Shown one piece after another: positions 52,596 to 61,746 of a stretch of 64,000 nt of DNA. Where the stretch lies: contig CALIAF010000011.1 of assembly GCA_938041335.1 (NCBI GenBank), positions 35,488 to 99,487 on the forward strand, read 5' to 3'. Position 1 is the first letter of the stretch; the number at the start of each line of letters is the position of its first letter. The notes below the pieces were generated by a model that was not told the origin of the DNA, made no database searches, and saw only the letters and a program-made list of their open reading frames with translations. Made by a program: the position numbers and the translations under genes. Source of the DNA: an uncultured Ulvibacter sp. (lineage in GTDB: Bacteria > Bacteroidota > Bacteroidia > Flavobacteriales > Flavobacteriaceae).

Positions 52596-54494
52596 TTAAT
52601 AAGCTCTATCTGGATTTCCTTCAAAAAAGTGAATGTAAGCGCGGTTTACAACTCGATTACCCCCATTAGTAGGATAGTTACCTGTAAAGTACCAATCGCC
52701 TAAGTTTTTAGGACAAGCCTTATTTAAATCTTCTACTTTCTGGAATATCACCTTTACTTTAGAAGTCACACTCTTATCTGTAATAATCTCTGCAATCTTT
52801 TCGCTGATCTCTTCATCAGTAAAAGGATCATATAGCTCTTTTACATGATTAATTACTTCACTATCTTTTAGTTCTAATTGCTTCTTACACTTTAAGTAAA
52901 TTTCTTCAATAATGCCTTCTGTGCCTCTGTCTTTATGAAGTTCTATGGCTGCGTTAAATGCAACTAAGGCCTCTAGTCTAGCCATATCTATACCGTAACA
53001 ATCTGGATAACGTATTTGTGGGGCAGAAGAAACAACTACTATTTGTTTAGGGTTAAGACGGTCTAACATCCTTAAAATACTTTTCTTCAAAGTAGTACCA
53101 CGTACAATGCTATCATCAATAATAACGAGGTTATCTTCAGGTTTTACAACGCCATAGGTCACATCATAAACATGGGCCACTAGGTCATCACGGCTACTAT
53201 CATCTGTAATAAAAGTACGCAGCTTTACATCTTTGATGGCAATCTTCTCAGTTCTAATCTTATGTGCTTGAATTTGGCGGAGGCGCGCTTCTGTTAGATT
53301 TCCAGCCTCTTTTAAGATGGCTTCGTTTTTCTGTTCGTTGAGTTCGTTTTGTGCTGCGTCTAACATTCCGTAAAAAGAAGTCTCTGCGGTATTAGGGATA
53401 AAAGAGAAAACACTATTTTCTGTATCGTAATCTATTGCTTCCAGCACTTTAGGCATAATTAATCGCCCCAATTCTTTACGTTCTTGATAAATCTCTGCAT
53501 CACTACCACGAGAAAAATAGATGCGCTCAAAAGAACAGGACTTTTGTTCCAATGGCTCAAGAATTTGCTCCATACTAACCGCACCACTTTTTTTAATTAA
53601 TAGCGCAGCTCCTCTATCAATTTCTTTAACTTCGTCAAAGGGAACGTTAAACACCGTTTGGATTACGGGGCGTTCACTTGCCACAACTACCACCTCATCA
53701 TCTTTATAATAGTATGCAGGTCTTATTCCTGCAGGATCACGCAATACAAAAGCATCTCCGTGACCTAATAATCCCGCCATGGCATATCCGCCATCCCAGT
53801 CTTTAGCAGATTTTTTGAGCACTTTTGCCATATTGAGATTTTCTACTATATAAGGAGAAGAATCAATTTTACTCAACCCTTTCTTTTTAGCTTGCTTGTA
53901 TAACTTACGCACGGCATCATCCAGAAAATGACCTATTTTTTCCATTACTGTAATGGTGTCTGCTTTTTCTTTTGGGTGCATACCAAGCTTGATGAGCGTG
54001 TCAAAAAGCTCTGTAGTATTGGTCATATTAAAGTTGCCGGCAATAATAAGATTGCGGTGCATCCAGTTATTGGTTCGTAAAAAAGGGTGCACGTTCTCTA
54101 CACTGTTTCCACCAAAAGTTCCATAACGCACATGCCCTAAAATCAATTCACCTAGGTAGGGGATTAGTTTTTTCTGAGCCGCTACATCATCCTTCAGGTC
54201 TGGATTGGTTTCAAACTCTGCGTTAATTCGCGAATTAATTTGCGCAAAAATATCTTGAATAGGCTGTGATTGGTTAGACCTAACTCGACTTATATAGCGA
54301 TCACCAGGAGTTACATCTAACTTTATACTTGCAAACCCAGCGCCATCTTGCCCACGGTTATGCTGTTTTTCCATCAATAAGTACATCTTGTTTACACCAT
54401 AAAAAGCAGATCCATACTTCTTTTTATAGAATTCAAGGGGTTTAAGTAGGCGTACCATCGCGATACCGCACTCGTGTTTTAAAGCGTCACTCAT
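52596..54494 (-). CDS. purF: Amidophosphoribosyltransferase, class II glutamine amidotransferase family
   Basis: 632 residues from the ATG at 54494; an upstream ATG six codons earlier would overlap the leader hairpin. N-terminal glutaminase with the Cys in HECGIAMVRL and RGQDGAGFA; C-terminal phosphoribosyltransferase with VIIDDSIVRGTTLKKSI (PRPP-binding loop). PurF makes phosphoribosylamine from PRPP and glutamine, the first committed purine step. The ~630-residue, unprocessed-looking form is characteristic of Bacteroidota PurF-like enzymes. A hairpin ends 6 nt before the ATG. Confidence 0.93.
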   Translation of the reverse strand: MSDALKHECGIAMVRLLKPLEFYKKKYGSAFYGVNKMYLLMEKQHNRGQDGAGFASIKLDVTPGDRYISRVRSNQSQPIQDIFAQINSRINAEFETNPDLKDDVAAQKKLIPYLGELILGHVRYGTFGGNSVENVHPFLRTNNWMHRNLIIAGNFNMTNTTELFDTLIKLGMHPKEKADTITVMEKIGHFLDDAVRKLYKQAKKKGLSKIDSSPYIVENLNMAKVLKKSAKDWDGGYAMAGLLGHGDAFVLRDPAGIRPAYYYKDDEVVVVASERPVIQTVFNVPFDEVKEIDRGAALLIKKSGAVSMEQILEPLEQKSCSFERIYFSRGSDAEIYQERKELGRLIMPKVLEAIDYDTENSVFSFIPNTAETSFYGMLDAAQNELNEQKNEAILKEAGNLTEARLRQIQAHKIRTEKIAIKDVKLRTFITDDSSRDDLVAHVYDVTYGVVKPEDNLVIIDDSIVRGTTLKKSILRMLDRLNPKQIVVVSSAPQIRYPDCYGIDMARLEALVAFNAAIELHKDRGTEGIIEEIYLKCKKQLELKDSEVINHVKELYDPFTDEEISEKIAEIITDKSVTSKVKVIFQKVEDLNKACPKNLGDWYFTGNYPTNGGNRVVNRAYIHFFEGNPDRAY

Positions 54495-54500
54495 ATTTAT

Positions 54501-54518
54501 TTCCCTTGTCAAAGGGAA
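54501..54518 (-). repeat. Start-proximal hairpin, copy g (purF leader)
   Basis: mRNA sense TTCCCTT-TGAC-AAGGGAA, perfect 7 bp stem with tetraloop, 6 nt before the purF ATG (spacer ATAAAT). Confidence 0.7.
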
Positions 54519-54544
54519 TTTGGTTTTAGGTGTTAAAACTTATT

Positions 54545-54691
54545 TTAGTACTTCGGAAACATTAAATACTCATTTTCTTTGCTTCTATTAGACCGCCTAG
54601 CTCCTTCATAGTCGTTTTCATTATCTTCTGCGTAAGGTTGTTTTCTTAGTAAAGATACAGTTTCAAATGGAGAAAATTTCCGAAGAGATTG
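54545..54691 (-). other. Open frame without start codon upstream of purF
   Basis: 49 codons open to TAA at 54545, with protein-like composition (RKQPYAEDNENDYEGARRSN; SKENEYLMFPKY), but no ATG except near the end and a TGA at 54692-54694. In another frame an ATG (54698-54700 region) starts MTISSEIFSI then stops. It may be a frameshifted or truncated small gene, or chance. Confidence 0.3.
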
Positions 54692-54712
54692 TCATCCTTG
54701 TATCATCAAAAA

Positions 54713-54733
54713 AGCGCCTAATTTTTAGGCGCT
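54713..54733 (-). terminator. Intrinsic terminator of the PfkB gene
   Basis: AGCGCCTAA / TTAGGCGCT with a 3-base loop and T6 on the minus strand, starting 6 nt after the stop. Confidence 0.92.
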
Positions 54734-54738
54734 CAGTA

Positions 54739-55662
54739 TTAATTTAATTTTATATCGTATTGCGTTAAGCTCTTAAACTGATGCAAGCGTTGATCCACTT
54801 CTATTCTAGTGAGGCTCTCCATACGTTCCGTTCCAAATTTCTCTACAGCAAAAGAGGCTAAACAGGAGCCGTAAATAATTGCCCGTTTCATATTATTAAA
54901 ACTATAATCCTCAGTGTTAGCTAAATACCCCGTAAAACCTCCTGCAAATGTGTCTCCGGCTCCAGTTGGGTCAAAAACTTCGGCTAGTGGTAAAGCTGGT
55001 GCAAAGAACATTTGATCTTTATAGAATAATAACGCACCGTGTTCTCCTTTTTTAATTACCACATATTGCGGTCCCATTGTCATAATTTTTTTAGCCGCAG
55101 TGACTAAAGAGTATTCCCCACTTAATTGTCTAGCTTCTTCGTCATTAATGGTAATCACATCAACTTTGGCAATTACTTTTTTAAGATCATCTAAGGCCAC
55201 GTCCATCCAAAAATTCATGGTGTCTAGCACAACAAGTTTTGGGTTATTCATTTGCTCAATCACGCCCATTTGTACCATGGGATGCAAGTTGCCTAACATC
55301 ACTACTTCTGCATCTTTATATGCTTCTGGAACGACAGGGTTAAAGGTCTCTAATACATTTAGCTCTGTTGCTAAGGTATCTCTAGAGTTCATATCATTGT
55401 GATATTTACCGCTCCAGAAAAAGGATTTTCCCTCTTTTACAATCTCAAGCCCTTCTAGATTCATGCCTTTTCCAGCCATCATGTCTAGATCCTTCTGCAA
55501 AAAATCACCCCCTACAACAGAAACTATGGCGCTGTCTGTGTCAAACTGCGCTGCAGATAAACCAATATAAGTGGCAGCTCCGCCTAAAATTTTATCTGTC
55601 TTTCCAAAAGGAGTTTCAATAGCATCAAATGCGACGGTTCCTACAATTACAAGTTTGCTCAT
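54739..55662 (-). CDS. PfkB family carbohydrate/nucleoside kinase
   Basis: 307 residues from the ATG at 55662 (MSKLVIVGTVAFDAIETPFG); an upstream frame of 39 codons crosses the leader hairpin and is not kinase-like. Signature 2 VFDPTGAGDTFAGGF holds the catalytic Asp; signature 1 region KILGGAATYIGLSAAQF. PfkB kinases phosphorylate sugars or nucleosides such as adenosine or ribose; the substrate is not decidable here. Next to purF, which might hint at nucleoside salvage. Confidence 0.88.
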   Translation of the reverse strand: MSKLVIVGTVAFDAIETPFGKTDKILGGAATYIGLSAAQFDTDSAIVSVVGGDFLQKDLDMMAGKGMNLEGLEIVKEGKSFFWSGKYHNDMNSRDTLATELNVLETFNPVVPEAYKDAEVVMLGNLHPMVQMGVIEQMNNPKLVVLDTMNFWMDVALDDLKKVIAKVDVITINDEEARQLSGEYSLVTAAKKIMTMGPQYVVIKKGEHGALLFYKDQMFFAPALPLAEVFDPTGAGDTFAGGFTGYLANTEDYSFNNMKRAIIYGSCLASFAVEKFGTERMESLTRIEVDQRLHQFKSLTQYDIKLN

Positions 55663-55667
55663 TGTGA

Positions 55668-55687
55668 ATGCCCGAAAAGTCGGGTAC
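55668..55687 (-). repeat. Start-proximal hairpin, copy f (PfkB leader)
   Basis: mRNA sense TACCCGA-CTTT-TCGGGCA, 7 bp including one G-U pair, 5 nt before the PfkB ATG. Confidence 0.7.
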
Positions 55688-55788
55688 CTTTTTGTTTTAA
55701 ATTTAAGCTGCAAATTTACCAAAAAAGAACGAATAGATTCATTCAATTTTTGAAAAGATAGAATGGAGGATGGTTTCATTTTATTGAC

Positions 55789-55796
55789 TAACTTTG
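55789..55796 (+). promoter_or_regulatory. -7 element of the SPOR protein gene
   Basis: TAACTTTG matches TAnnTTTG. It places the transcript start near 55803 and so supports the ATG at 55822 over a GTG at 55798. Confidence 0.6.
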
Positions 55797-55821
55797 TGTG
55801 ACTTCACCAATTATTAGCTTT

Positions 55822-57471
55822 ATGAAAATCAGTGCTGCTGTTCTCTTTTTTTTAGTTTTAATTCACTTCAATACGTCTTTGTTAGCACAAAAAGAAACGC
55901 CTTTTGCTGCGCAACAAAAGCTTTATGCAAAAGGAAACTCAGTGCTTATAGGTAATACTATATTAGGCAAGCACCCAAAATATGCCTTTGATGAGATTAA
56001 AACGCTCAATGACCAGGTGCCTCTTAACTTTGTAGATGTAGATGAAGATGACAGCACTTTTAGTTCTAGTTCTGCTTCATTTACTTTGCCGGCTTCTGCT
56101 AAGAAAATAAAATTTGCAGGTTTGTACTGGGGAGGTTTATATCCAGCTCAAAGCTCTTCTAAGCGCAAGGGTAAACGTAGAATGAAATACGACTATTTAG
56201 GAGAGCGTGACCCAAAAGTAAACGAGATCAAATTAAAAATTAACGATGTCGACTATGAGGATATCATTGGGCAAGTAATTTTTGACAGTAAAGCAAAGGG
56301 TCCTTTTGCAAAAGAATCGCCGTATGCGTGTTTTGCAGATGTAACGACACAAGTATCAAAACTAAAAAATGAAGTTTCTATTACTGTAGCTAATATTAGA
56401 GCCACTACTGGTTTTATTGAAGGGGGTGCTGCTGCAGGCTGGTTGTTATATGTGGTATATGAAGATGACTCGCAAGCTCCTAAATACTTTACGTCTTACA
56501 CTGGTTTTAGAGAAGTAAGTAAAGAAGTTGTCGAGGTGGTTTTTGAAGACCTACAACCAGCAACTAAAAATACTACAGCATCAAAAATAATGATGGCAAC
56601 CCTTGAAGGAGATACTAGAATTAAAGGAGATGCTTGTGCTATTTATAGTGATGTAAAAGAGCAATTTATGCCCTTGACAACAGAAAATAGACCCGCTAAT
56701 AATTTTTTTAATAGTACCGTTAGTGTAGGGTATGATGTCCCTACTACAAGAACTCCTGCAAGTAAAAACACACTTGGGTTTGACCTATTAAAAATGAACG
56801 TACCAGATAGTACAATTACCACAAACACGACAGATGCAACAATACGACTAAGTACAAAACAAGATCGATTCTATACTTTTTTCTTAGCCTTTGAGACTGA
56901 AATAGAAGCCGTGGTTTTAGAAGCGCAAACAACCACAGTAGTTCTTGAAAAAGAAGTGATAATGGATGAAACCATAGTTGCTCCAGTTGTAAAAAAACCG
57001 GTTGGAGTAGTTGCTGGACCGCCACCTGTTTTTACAAATCCTGTGCCTCAAAATACCAATGTATCCGTCGTGCAACCAAAGCCTACTGCAGATCAAGAAG
57101 TTCCAATTTCTGGGGAACAAGCGGAGGTGGCTGAAATTGATATTGAAAAAGAAGCTGAACTTGATGAAGAAGAGCGACTAACTATTGATTTAAATAATAT
57201 AAAAAGTAGACCTGTAGTCTCATCAAAAGGAATGATTGCAGGCTATTATTTAGTAACAAACGTGTTTGAAAGCAAAACCAATGCGGCACAATGGAAAAGC
57301 AGACTTAATGAAGAAGGATATAATGCCCGTACGTTTATTAATGAAGAGAATGAAACCACCTACGTGTATATAGAGAGTAGTAAAACACCAGAAGAGATGC
57401 AAGGCCGTAAAGAGGTAGTTCGACAAATACCTCACCTTGCAAAGACTTGGGTCTGTCGTGTTAATTTGTAA
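55822..57471 (+). CDS. Secreted protein with N-terminal surface domain and C-terminal SPOR domain
   Basis: 549 residues: signal peptide (MKISAAVLFFLVLIHFNTS, ending LLAQKE); an N-terminal half (about 20-370) with KGNSVLIGNTILG and AKKIKFAGLYWGG, a pattern seen in repeat-containing surface and gliding-associated proteins; an acidic/proline-rich linker (about 375-465); and a C-terminal SPOR domain (about 475-549, IAGYYLVTNVFESKTNAAQWKSRLN) that could bind septal peptidoglycan. The combination suggests a protein held at the cell wall. No function is known. Converges with the RNase H gene. Confidence 0.8.
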   Translation: MKISAAVLFFLVLIHFNTSLLAQKETPFAAQQKLYAKGNSVLIGNTILGKHPKYAFDEIKTLNDQVPLNFVDVDEDDSTFSSSSASFTLPASAKKIKFAGLYWGGLYPAQSSSKRKGKRRMKYDYLGERDPKVNEIKLKINDVDYEDIIGQVIFDSKAKGPFAKESPYACFADVTTQVSKLKNEVSITVANIRATTGFIEGGAAAGWLLYVVYEDDSQAPKYFTSYTGFREVSKEVVEVVFEDLQPATKNTTASKIMMATLEGDTRIKGDACAIYSDVKEQFMPLTTENRPANNFFNSTVSVGYDVPTTRTPASKNTLGFDLLKMNVPDSTITTNTTDATIRLSTKQDRFYTFFLAFETEIEAVVLEAQTTTVVLEKEVIMDETIVAPVVKKPVGVVAGPPPVFTNPVPQNTNVSVVQPKPTADQEVPISGEQAEVAEIDIEKEAELDEEERLTIDLNNIKSRPVVSSKGMIAGYYLVTNVFESKTNAAQWKSRLNEEGYNARTFINEENETTYVYIESSKTPEEMQGRKEVVRQIPHLAKTWVCRVNL

Positions 57472-57473
57472 AA

Positions 57474-58115
57474 TTATTTTCTCCCAAAATCTGCTGGAAT
57501 TTCACCCCACGCCTTTGTTTCCCACTTCACCACTTGTGTTTTATAGGTATTCACCTTTAACCACGTTTCAGCTCTTTTTACAAGGTCGAGCACATCTTTG
57601 TTTTTTGGTCCCCAGGTGAGTTTACTGTTACACCTTTTTTTCTTGACCCAGCCCATGGCGATTCTAGAATCTGTATATAAAATACGATCGCTATTCTGTT
57701 TTTGGAGATAAGCAAGCCCATGAACAAGTGCTAAAAATTCTCCTACATTATTTGTTCCTTTTGCAAATGGTCCTTGATGAAATAATTGTCTTTTAGTCTG
57801 GGTATCTACACCACGATATTCCATAATACCAGGATTGCCACTAGAAGCAGCATCTACAGCGATAGAATATAAATTGGGTTCGCCATAAGCGGCTTTTTCC
57901 GCTGCGGAAAGTGTCTTTTTCTTTTTACTTAATCCTTTTCCTTTATACTCTTTGTACTCTTTATTAAAAGCAATTTTCGCTGCTGCCTGAGAGGCAAAAC
58001 TCATATATTGCGCGCCAGAAACCCCTTTTATGGCAGCTTGGCATTTTTTCCAACTATCATAGATCCCTGCAGGATTGCCAAACCAGACTACGTAATATTT
58101 TTTTGGCTTACTCAT
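57474..58115 (-). CDS. rnhA: Ribonuclease H with viroplasmin N-terminal domain
   Basis: 213 residues. The N-terminal ~50 (KKYYVVWFGNPAGIYDSWKKCQAAIKGVSGAQYM) are the Caulimovirus viroplasmin/HBD domain that binds RNA-DNA hybrids. The RNase H fold follows (YSIAVDAASSGNPGIMEYRG, NNVGEFLALVHGLAYL, ILYTDSRIAMGW) with Asp-Glu-Asp catalytic residues. The enzyme cuts RNA in hybrids. Overlaps the purN stop by 8 bases. Confidence 0.93.
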   Translation of the reverse strand: MSKPKKYYVVWFGNPAGIYDSWKKCQAAIKGVSGAQYMSFASQAAAKIAFNKEYKEYKGKGLSKKKKTLSAAEKAAYGEPNLYSIAVDAASSGNPGIMEYRGVDTQTKRQLFHQGPFAKGTNNVGEFLALVHGLAYLQKQNSDRILYTDSRIAMGWVKKKRCNSKLTWGPKNKDVLDLVKRAETWLKVNTYKTQVVKWETKAWGEIPADFGRK

Positions 58116-58710
58116 TAAGACTTGGATTTATTGTTGATTGCTGCTTTCCAAAAATCCCTTCTATAACTTTAGGTAACCATTCATACTCTAATTGATGCAC
58201 CTTTGTTGCTACATCATCTGCTGTATCTTTGGGGAACACTTCTGTTTGTGCTTGGAAAATTATAGCACCTTCATCATACTTTTCATTTACATAATGAATA
58301 GTAATACCTGTTTCTGTTTCTTTATTTGCAACTACTGCATTATGAACGTGACGACCATACATTCCTTTCCCTCCATATTTGGGAAGGAGGGCCGGATGAA
58401 TATTTAAGACTTTATTTGGGTACTCACGGAGTATGATTTCTGGAAATTTCAGAAGAAAGCCCGCTAAGATAATGAGATCTGGCGCTAGAGATTTAAGGTT
58501 CATTACCAGACCTTCAGGGGATAACATTTCGGCTTTACTAAATGCGAGCGCCTTTATTTTAGAGGCTTTAGCGCGTTCTAATACTTTGGCATCCTTCTTG
58601 TTTGATAGCACACAGACAACCTCAACACTTTGAGAAGTTGCAAAGTAGTTTATTACGTTTTGAGTATTGGTACCGTTACCCGAAGCAAAAATCACCAGTC
58701 GCTTCTTCAT
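58108..58710 (-). CDS. purN: Phosphoribosylglycinamide formyltransferase
   Basis: 200 residues with the GART fold: ASGNGTNTQNVINYF, and the catalytic stretch NKVLNIHPALLPKYGGKGMYG (Asn-His) with Asp in EKYDEGAIIFQ. It transfers a formyl group from 10-formyl-THF to GAR, step 3 of purine synthesis. Length matches the family. Divergent from acpP. Confidence 0.95.
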   Translation of the reverse strand: MKKRLVIFASGNGTNTQNVINYFATSQSVEVVCVLSNKKDAKVLERAKASKIKALAFSKAEMLSPEGLVMNLKSLAPDLIILAGFLLKFPEIILREYPNKVLNIHPALLPKYGGKGMYGRHVHNAVVANKETETGITIHYVNEKYDEGAIIFQAQTEVFPKDTADDVATKVHQLEYEWLPKVIEGIFGKQQSTINPSLNE

Positions 58711-58835
58711 ATTGTTTAGGGTTTTCTAGAAGTTAATTAATTACAAAAGTACGCATTGGGTTTTCACTTCGCTCAGAAATGTTTAAATTACCACCACATT
58801 TTAAATATAAAATGGTGTTTTAAGTTAAAATATTT

Positions 58836-58843
58836 TATTTTTG
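58836..58843 (+). promoter_or_regulatory. -7 element of acpP
   Basis: TATTTTTG matches TAnnTTTG, 31 nt before the ATG. The -33 region (TGGTGTTTT) is only a loose match. Confidence 0.55.
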
Positions 58844-58874
58844 CGACTTATTAAATTTATAAAAAACAAACATT

Positions 58875-59108
58875 ATGTCAGACATTGCATCAAGAGTAAA
58901 AGCAATTATCGTAGATAAATTAGGTGTGGACGAGAACGAAGTTGTAAACGAAGCTAGCTTCACAAACGACTTAGGAGCAGACTCACTAGATACGGTAGAG
59001 CTTATTATGGAATTCGAAAAAGAATTCGACATTCAGATTCCAGACGATCAAGCTGAAAACATTGCGACCGTAGGTCAAGCAGTTTCATATATCGAAGAGA
59101 ACAAATAA
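58875..59108 (+). CDS. acpP: Acyl carrier protein
   Basis: 77 residues, acidic, with the phosphopantetheine serine in [18 protein letters not shown]. Carries acyl chains in fatty acid synthesis. First gene of an acpP-fabF-rnc unit (12 and 5 bp gaps). Confidence 0.98.
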   Translation: MSDIASRVKAIIVDKLGVDENEVVNEASFTNDLGADSLDTVELIMEFEKEFDIQIPDDQAENIATVGQAVSYIEENK

Positions 59109-59120
59109 GACAACTTCTTT

Positions 59121-60374
59121 ATGGAACTTAAGCGAGTTGTAGTAACAGGACTAGGTGCCCTAACACCCATTGGTAACAACATCACAGAATATTGGGATGG
59201 ACTTAAAAATGGCAAAAGCGGATGCGCACCTATAACGTATTTTGATACTGAAAAGTTCAAGACACAATTTGCTTGTGAGATAAAGAATTTTGATCCTTTA
59301 CAACATTTTGATCGTAAGGAGGCTCGTAAACTAGACAAGTTTGCCCAATACGCATTAGTGAGTAGCGATGAAGCTATTGCAGATGCAGGGATAGATCTTG
59401 ACACTGTAGACAAATTTCGCGTAGGCGTAATCTGGGGTGCTGGTATAGGAGGTATTGAGACGTTTCAAAACGAAGTAATAAATTTTGCAGAAGGGGATGG
59501 AACGCCACGTTTCAACCCCTTTTTTATTCCAAAAATGATAGCAGATATTGCCCCCGGTAATATTTCTATCAAACATGGATTTATGGGGCCTAATTATACA
59601 ACGGTCTCTGCGTGTGCTTCTTCGGCAAACGCAATGATAGATGCACTTAACTATATTAGATTAGGTACTTGCGATATTATTGTGACTGGAGGTAGTGAAG
59701 CTGCGGTAACGCAAGCTGGAGTAGGTGGTTTTAATGCTATGCACGCATTATCTACCCGTAATGAAGATATGGCTAGTGCGTCTAGACCTTTTGATGCTAC
59801 CCGTGATGGGTTTGTATTAGGCGAAGGTGCTGGTGCATTAATCCTAGAAGAATACGAACATGCAAAAGCACGTGGTGCTAAAATTTATGCCGAGGTTATA
59901 GGTGGAGGGATGTCAAGTGATGCATATCATATGACGGCGCCTCATCCTGACGGAATAGGCGTAGAACGCGTAATGCATAATTGTTTAAACGATGCTGGTA
60001 TTGATGCTAGCCAAGTAGACGCAATTAACACACACGGAACCTCAACACCGTTAGGTGATGTGGCAGAATTAAAAGCAATTAGTAAAGTTTTTGGTGCACA
60101 TGCAAATGACATCAACATAAACTCTACAAAATCAATGACCGGACACTTATTAGGTGCTGCCGGTGCAATAGAGGCAATTGCTTCTATATTATCTATGAAG
60201 CACAGCCTTGTGCCTCCTACGATAAACCACACAACAGTAGACGAAAATATTGATCCTTCATTAAATCTAACACTTAATAAAGCGCAAGCTCGAGAAGTGA
60301 ATATTGCTATGAGTAATACGTTTGGATTTGGAGGCCACAATGCTTGTGTATTGTTTAAAAAGCTTGATGCCTAA
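59121..60374 (+). CDS. fabF: 3-oxoacyl-ACP synthase II
   Basis: 417 residues of the thiolase-like fold with the Cys-His-His triad: Cys165 (TVSACASSANAM), NTHGTSTPLGD and SMTGHLLGAAGAIEA. It condenses malonyl-ACP with acyl-ACP for chain elongation. The start MELKRVVVTGLGALTPIGNN is standard. It follows acpP by 12 bp, the classical order. Confidence 0.98.
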   Translation: MELKRVVVTGLGALTPIGNNITEYWDGLKNGKSGCAPITYFDTEKFKTQFACEIKNFDPLQHFDRKEARKLDKFAQYALVSSDEAIADAGIDLDTVDKFRVGVIWGAGIGGIETFQNEVINFAEGDGTPRFNPFFIPKMIADIAPGNISIKHGFMGPNYTTVSACASSANAMIDALNYIRLGTCDIIVTGGSEAAVTQAGVGGFNAMHALSTRNEDMASASRPFDATRDGFVLGEGAGALILEEYEHAKARGAKIYAEVIGGGMSSDAYHMTAPHPDGIGVERVMHNCLNDAGIDASQVDAINTHGTSTPLGDVAELKAISKVFGAHANDININSTKSMTGHLLGAAGAIEAIASILSMKHSLVPPTINHTTVDENIDPSLNLTLNKAQAREVNIAMSNTFGFGGHNACVLFKKLDA

Positions 60375-60379
60375 AAAAC

Positions 60380-61123
60380 ATGGCGTCAATAAAAAACATA
60401 TTTAATTCCCGTTCTGCTAAGGACGGGGATTTTTTTTTGGTGATCAAAAAGCTTCTGGGGTTTAAACCAAAAGACATCACTCTTTACGAAGAAGCGTTCA
60501 CCCATCGCTCTACTAATGAGAAAACAAGTGAAGGACACGCACAGAATTACGAACGATTAGAATTTTTAGGCGATGCCATGTTGAGTGCAGTGATAGCCGC
60601 ACACTTGTATAATGAAGTGCCAGGTGGTAACGAAGGCTACCTAACAAAAATGCGATCTAAAGTAGTGAGCAGAGAACACCTTAACGAACTAGGTCGGGAC
60701 TTAGAACTCATAAAACAAGTACGAACTCATATTCCAATAAAGCAATTTGGCGGAAACATTCACGGGAATGTTTTTGAATCGTTAGTTGGCGCTATTTTTT
60801 TAGATAGAGGCTATAAGTATTGCGAGAAGTTTATCTATAAGCGCGTTATAAAACCATATGTAGATATTAAGAAACTAGAAGGTAAGGTGATTAGCTATAA
60901 AAGCCTTTTTATAGAATGGTGCCAGAAACATAAATCACAATTTAAGTTTGCGGTTTACGAAGATACGGGTAATGATAAGCTAAAGCATTTTGCTGTAAAA
61001 CTGCATCTAGATGATAAAGTTGTGGGCAAGGCAAGAGCCACCTCAAAAAAGAAAGCCGAAGAGATGGCCGCAAAAAGAGCCTATTATAAATTACAAAAGG
61101 CTATAGATAAAGATTTTTCATAA
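60380..61123 (+). CDS. rnc: Ribonuclease III
   Basis: 247 residues: RNase III signature ERLEFLGDAML, second catalytic segment NVFESLVGAIFLDRGY, and a C-terminal dsRNA-binding domain (ISYKSLFIEWCQKHK to KKKAEEMAAKRAYYKL). It cuts double-stranded RNA in rRNA and mRNA processing. The N-terminal IKNIFNSRSAKDGDFFLVIKK is needed to reach the conserved start of the domain, so the ATG at 60380 is accepted even though a terminator-like hairpin lies inside these codons (60405-60438). Confidence 0.96.
   Translation: MASIKNIFNSRSAKDGDFFLVIKKLLGFKPKDITLYEEAFTHRSTNEKTSEGHAQNYERLEFLGDAMLSAVIAAHLYNEVPGGNEGYLTKMRSKVVSREHLNELGRDLELIKQVRTHIPIKQFGGNIHGNVFESLVGAIFLDRGYKYCEKFIYKRVIKPYVDIKKLEGKVISYKSLFIEWCQKHKSQFKFAVYEDTGNDKLKHFAVKLHLDDKVVGKARATSKKKAEEMAAKRAYYKLQKAIDKDFS
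60405..60438 (+). promoter_or_regulatory. Terminator-like hairpin within the first codons of rnc
   Basis: ATTCCCGTTCT (60405-60415), GCTA loop, AGGACGGGGAT (60420-60430): an 11 bp stem with two G-U pairs, immediately followed by T8. It has the form of an intrinsic terminator but is coding, starting 25 nt into rnc. Confidence 0.7.
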
Positions 61124-61254
61124 TTCGCAATTTACCCGATCTTTACGAGTTGTACCCCTACTTGACTACAACATTAGTACATTCACAAAAATTTAAGGTC
61201 CCCTGTACATCGCTCTTGCTTTGTAATGTTTATTTTTAACAGGTAAAAAAATAG

Positions 61255-61746
61255 ATGGGCGTTCAGAAATTAATATTAACAGACGACTTTGCAGAAGATT
61301 TTTTGCTTGTTGCTATACATTGTAGTGAGGAAGCTTATAAAGTCGCATTTTTATTAAATCAATTTGCAGGATTGCGATTACAGCGAAGCAGATTAGATCT
61401 TGAATATACCAACAAGGGGCTCGACATTACATTCCCCTTATTTGATTTTGAAGACGAGATGCGTTATATCAATTATGATCTCGTTGCAAATAAATGCAAA
61501 TCTAAGTCTGCAAGAGTGACAAGCACTGGAGGCCTTTTTGAGGATGAGAACATTTCAGAAATGATCACCACCCATTTAATTCCAGAATACAAGCAAGTAG
61601 ACTTTTTTCTGAAAATTTCTACAGATGCCCCATCTATCGCGATACGGAAAATTGTGACAGATATTAATACCATAAAGCAGGTCATATCTGCTTACCAAAT
61701 TGAAACAGAACAACTGAAATCTATAAATAATTTAATTTTTGACTAA
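61255..61746 (+). CDS. IPExxxVDY family protein
   Basis: 163 residues with the family motif LIPEYKQVDFFLKI (IPExxxVD, Phe in place of Tyr). No signal peptide or membrane helix. It is a Bacteroidota-specific family of unknown function almost always directly before pyruvate kinase, as here where its stop overlaps the pyk ATG by one base. That suggests a link with glycolytic control, but this is inference. Confidence 0.88.
   Translation: MGVQKLILTDDFAEDFLLVAIHCSEEAYKVAFLLNQFAGLRLQRSRLDLEYTNKGLDITFPLFDFEDEMRYINYDLVANKCKSKSARVTSTGGLFEDENISEMITTHLIPEYKQVDFFLKISTDAPSIAIRKIVTDINTIKQVISAYQIETEQLKSINNLIFD

Noticed and set aside
55663..55779. Longer N-terminus for the PfkB kinase (39 extra residues)
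   Set aside because: The extension crosses the leader hairpin, is not kinase-like, and MSKLVIVG is the normal family start.
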